The notes below the pieces were generated by a model. That model ran no database searches. It worked only from the letters and a program-made list of their open reading frames with translations, and was not told the origin of the DNA. 9,839 bases of DNA from an uncultured Clostridia bacterium (GTDB lineage: Bacteria > Bacillota > Clostridia > TANB77 > CAG-508), in NCBI GenBank assembly GCA_944393345.1, contig CALXZW010000044.1, forward strand, positions 1 to 9,839, written 5' to 3'. Positions 8,654-9,839 of this stretch are shown here, one piece after another (positions within the stretch are counted from its first letter, which is position 1; each line of letters begins with the position of its first letter). The position numbers and the translations under genes were made by a program.

Positions 8654-9761
8654 TTTCTTCACTCTCCTTAAATTCTTCATCATATTTTGATATTTCTTTA
8701 TACATTTTTGAATCTGGTCTTGACATATTTTCTTTCACATCTTTTGGTAATTGTGTTCTTATATCTGCTATTATTTTACAATAATTTATTGCTCCTTGAT
8801 AATCCTCTTTTTGTATTTTTTCTATTATCATCCTTTGACATTTCTGTGCTGCAGGAACTTTTAAAATATCGCTTAAATTATAGAACCATCTCATCTCTTT
8901 TAATACATCTATTCTTTGTTCGTCAGTTAACATTGAAGAATCTATAAATTTATATAACATATATGACATATTTTTGGCATATGTATATCTATAAAAACCT
9001 AAATGTCCATTTTCTTTAAAATTATTATAAATTTTTTGATATGCATTATTTATTCTTGAAAAATAGTCTCTTGAACAATTAAATGAAACTGATTTACTTT
9101 TTTTGTTTCCTTCGTTTCTTTGCCTATAACAATATATCACATCACTTAAATAATATACTTTTTTTGATTGCATAAAACATGAAGTTGTAAAATATGCATC
9201 TTCTGCAGGAACTCCTTCTAAAAATTTTATTTGATGTTCTTCTACAAACGTTTTTCTAAATATTTTATTACATGCAGAAGAATTTAATATATAAAATGAT
9301 TTGTTATAATCTGTTATACTTAATTTAAAATCTTTGTATTTTTCTTTATCAAATATTGGCTTTTCCCATACTGTTCCATCAAAATCTGCATTAATGTAAT
9401 TTGCTGTAATAAAATCTGCTTTCTTTTGTTCTATAGCATTATATAATTTTTCACAAGCATCTTGAGGATAAAAATCATCTGAATCAGCAAACATTAAATA
9501 TTTTCCTTCTGCTACTTTCATACCTTCATTTCTTGCTGTTCCTGCTATTTTATTATTTTTATTTAATTTTATTCCTATGAAATTGCTATACTTTGCAGTG
9601 TACTCATCAATTATATCTCTAGTGTTATCTTTGGATAAATCATCTACCATTATTACTTGTATTTCTCTAAAGTTCATTGTTTGATTAATTATCGACTCTA
9701 ATAGATCTCTTAAATATTTCTCTACATTGTATGTTGGTATAATTATTGATATTTTGTACAT
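8646..9761 (-). CDS. Family 2 glycosyltransferase (GT-A fold), first gene of operon
   Basis: This 371-residue protein is predicted to transfer a sugar from a nucleotide-sugar donor to a glycan or lipid acceptor at the cytoplasmic side of the membrane. The N-terminal GT-A domain is canonical: IIPTYN at residues 7-12, VDD at 39-41, TARNEG at 75-80, and the metal/nucleotide-binding DSDD at 93-96. NKIFRK at 165-170 and ED at 187-188 (the likely catalytic-base region) follow. Residues from about 230 to the end form a charged, probably helical extension with no clear transmembrane segment. This matches the capsule/exopolysaccharide type of GT2 rather than a processive synthase. The ATG at 9761 is supported by AGGAGG five bases upstream and a good promoter about 30 bases away. 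The stop codon overlaps the start of the phosphatase gene. Donor and acceptor cannot be deduced. A role in the same envelope-glycan pathway as the downstream glucan synthase is inferred from the shared operon. Confidence 0.93.
   Translation of the reverse strand: MYKISIIIPTYNVEKYLRDLLESIINQTMNFREIQVIMVDDLSKDNTRDIIDEYTAKYSNFIGIKLNKNNKIAGTARNEGMKVAEGKYLMFADSDDFYPQDACEKLYNAIEQKKADFITANYINADFDGTVWEKPIFDKEKYKDFKLSITDYNKSFYILNSSACNKIFRKTFVEEHQIKFLEGVPAEDAYFTTSCFMQSKKVYYLSDVIYCYRQRNEGNKKSKSVSFNCSRDYFSRINNAYQKIYNNFKENGHLGFYRYTYAKNMSYMLYKFIDSSMLTDEQRIDVLKEMRWFYNLSDILKVPAAQKCQRMIIEKIQKEDYQGAINYCKIIADIRTQLPKDVKENMSRPDSKMYKEISKYDEEFKESEENV
8664..8669 (-). promoter_or_regulatory. Ribosome binding site of the phosphatase gene, inside the GT2 gene end
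   Basis: AAGGAG on the minus strand lies ten bases before the ATG at 8653 and within the last codons of the glycosyltransferase gene. It favours the 8653 start over the in-frame ATG at 8683, which lies upstream of this site and has no such sequence before it. It also supports coupled translation of the two genes. Confidence 0.75.
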
Positions 9762-9766
9762 ATTTT

Positions 9767-9772
9767 CCTCCT
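9767..9772 (-). promoter_or_regulatory. Ribosome binding site of the GT2 gene
   Basis: A perfect AGGAGG on the minus strand sits five bases before the ATG at 9761. It fixes the start of the glycosyltransferase. Confidence 0.85.
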
Positions 9773-9793
9773 AAAATACTTATTTTTTTAGTT

Positions 9794-9822
9794 ATTATAC
9801 TACTTTTTTTTTAATTAGTCAA
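9794..9822 (-). promoter_or_regulatory. Vegetative (sigma-A-type) promoter of the operon
   Basis: On the minus strand, TTGACT (9817-9822) and TATAAT (9794-9799) are separated by exactly 17 bases. Only one base of the -35 differs from the TTGACA consensus and the -10 is perfect. The expected transcription start is near 9787, giving a leader of about 25 bases before the ATG at 9761. The spacer contains a run of nine A (9804-9812). No operator-like inverted repeat is evident. Confidence 0.8.
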
Positions 9823-9839
9823 AGTTTTAAAGGTGTATT

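Noticed and set aside
8654..8683. Ten-residue N-terminal extension of the phosphatase from the ATG at 8683
   Set aside because: The AAGGAG at 8664-8669 lies downstream of that ATG and is well placed for the ATG at 8653, which also forms the typical stop/start overlap.
1..9839. CRISPR array, tRNA/rRNA, insertion sequence, riboswitch or intrinsic terminator
   Set aside because: No regularly spaced repeats, tRNA-like arms, transposase motifs, long inverted repeats or GC-rich stem followed by a T-run were found. The window is almost wholly coding on the minus strand, and the T-runs are codon complements.

Overview
The window is very AT-rich DNA (roughly a quarter G+C by eye). All credible genes lie on the minus strand and read right to left. 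The proteins are rich in Lys, Ile, Asn and Glu, Arg is almost always AGA, and two of the three genes have strong AGGAGG-type ribosome binding sites. The one visible promoter is a near-perfect vegetative TTGACT-17-TATAAT. Together these point to a low-GC Gram-positive (Clostridia-like Firmicute). TGG is used for conserved Trp, and nothing suggests a non-standard code. The species cannot be named from the sequence alone.

Layout from right (5' of the operon) to left. A sigma-A-type promoter at about 9794-9822 drives a family 2 glycosyltransferase (8646-9761). Its stop codon overlaps the start of a PP2C-type protein phosphatase (7802-8653) as ATGTTTAA. A short gap then leads to a giant gene for a cyclic beta-1,2-glucan synthase (from 7772, or possibly 7706, running off the left edge). 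The three genes look like one operon, and the window holds no other gene.

The glucan synthase has the full multi-domain order of the family: an N-terminal cytoplasmic region, a membrane-embedded GT84 polymerase, a glycoamylase-like cyclising (GH189-type) domain, then GH94 phosphorylase modules. The reading frame is broken by a single-base +1 shift between about 1010 and 1022, at the entry to the GH94 catalytic barrel. The first frame stops at 927. The remaining GH94 barrel, including the DWND catalytic-acid motif and the GGQYTH motif, continues intact in the next frame from 1009 to the left edge. As sequenced, the product would keep the polymerase and cyclase domains but lose the phosphorylase barrel, which is known to control chain length in characterised members. 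This may be a real mutation, a sequencing or assembly error, or less likely recoding.

Inferred joint role: synthesis of a cell-envelope or periplasm-like glucan by the large enzyme. The GT2 enzyme would act in the same or a related glycan pathway. The phosphatase could supply post-translational control. That link rests only on operon context. No mobile element, tRNA, rRNA, CRISPR array or long repeat was seen.
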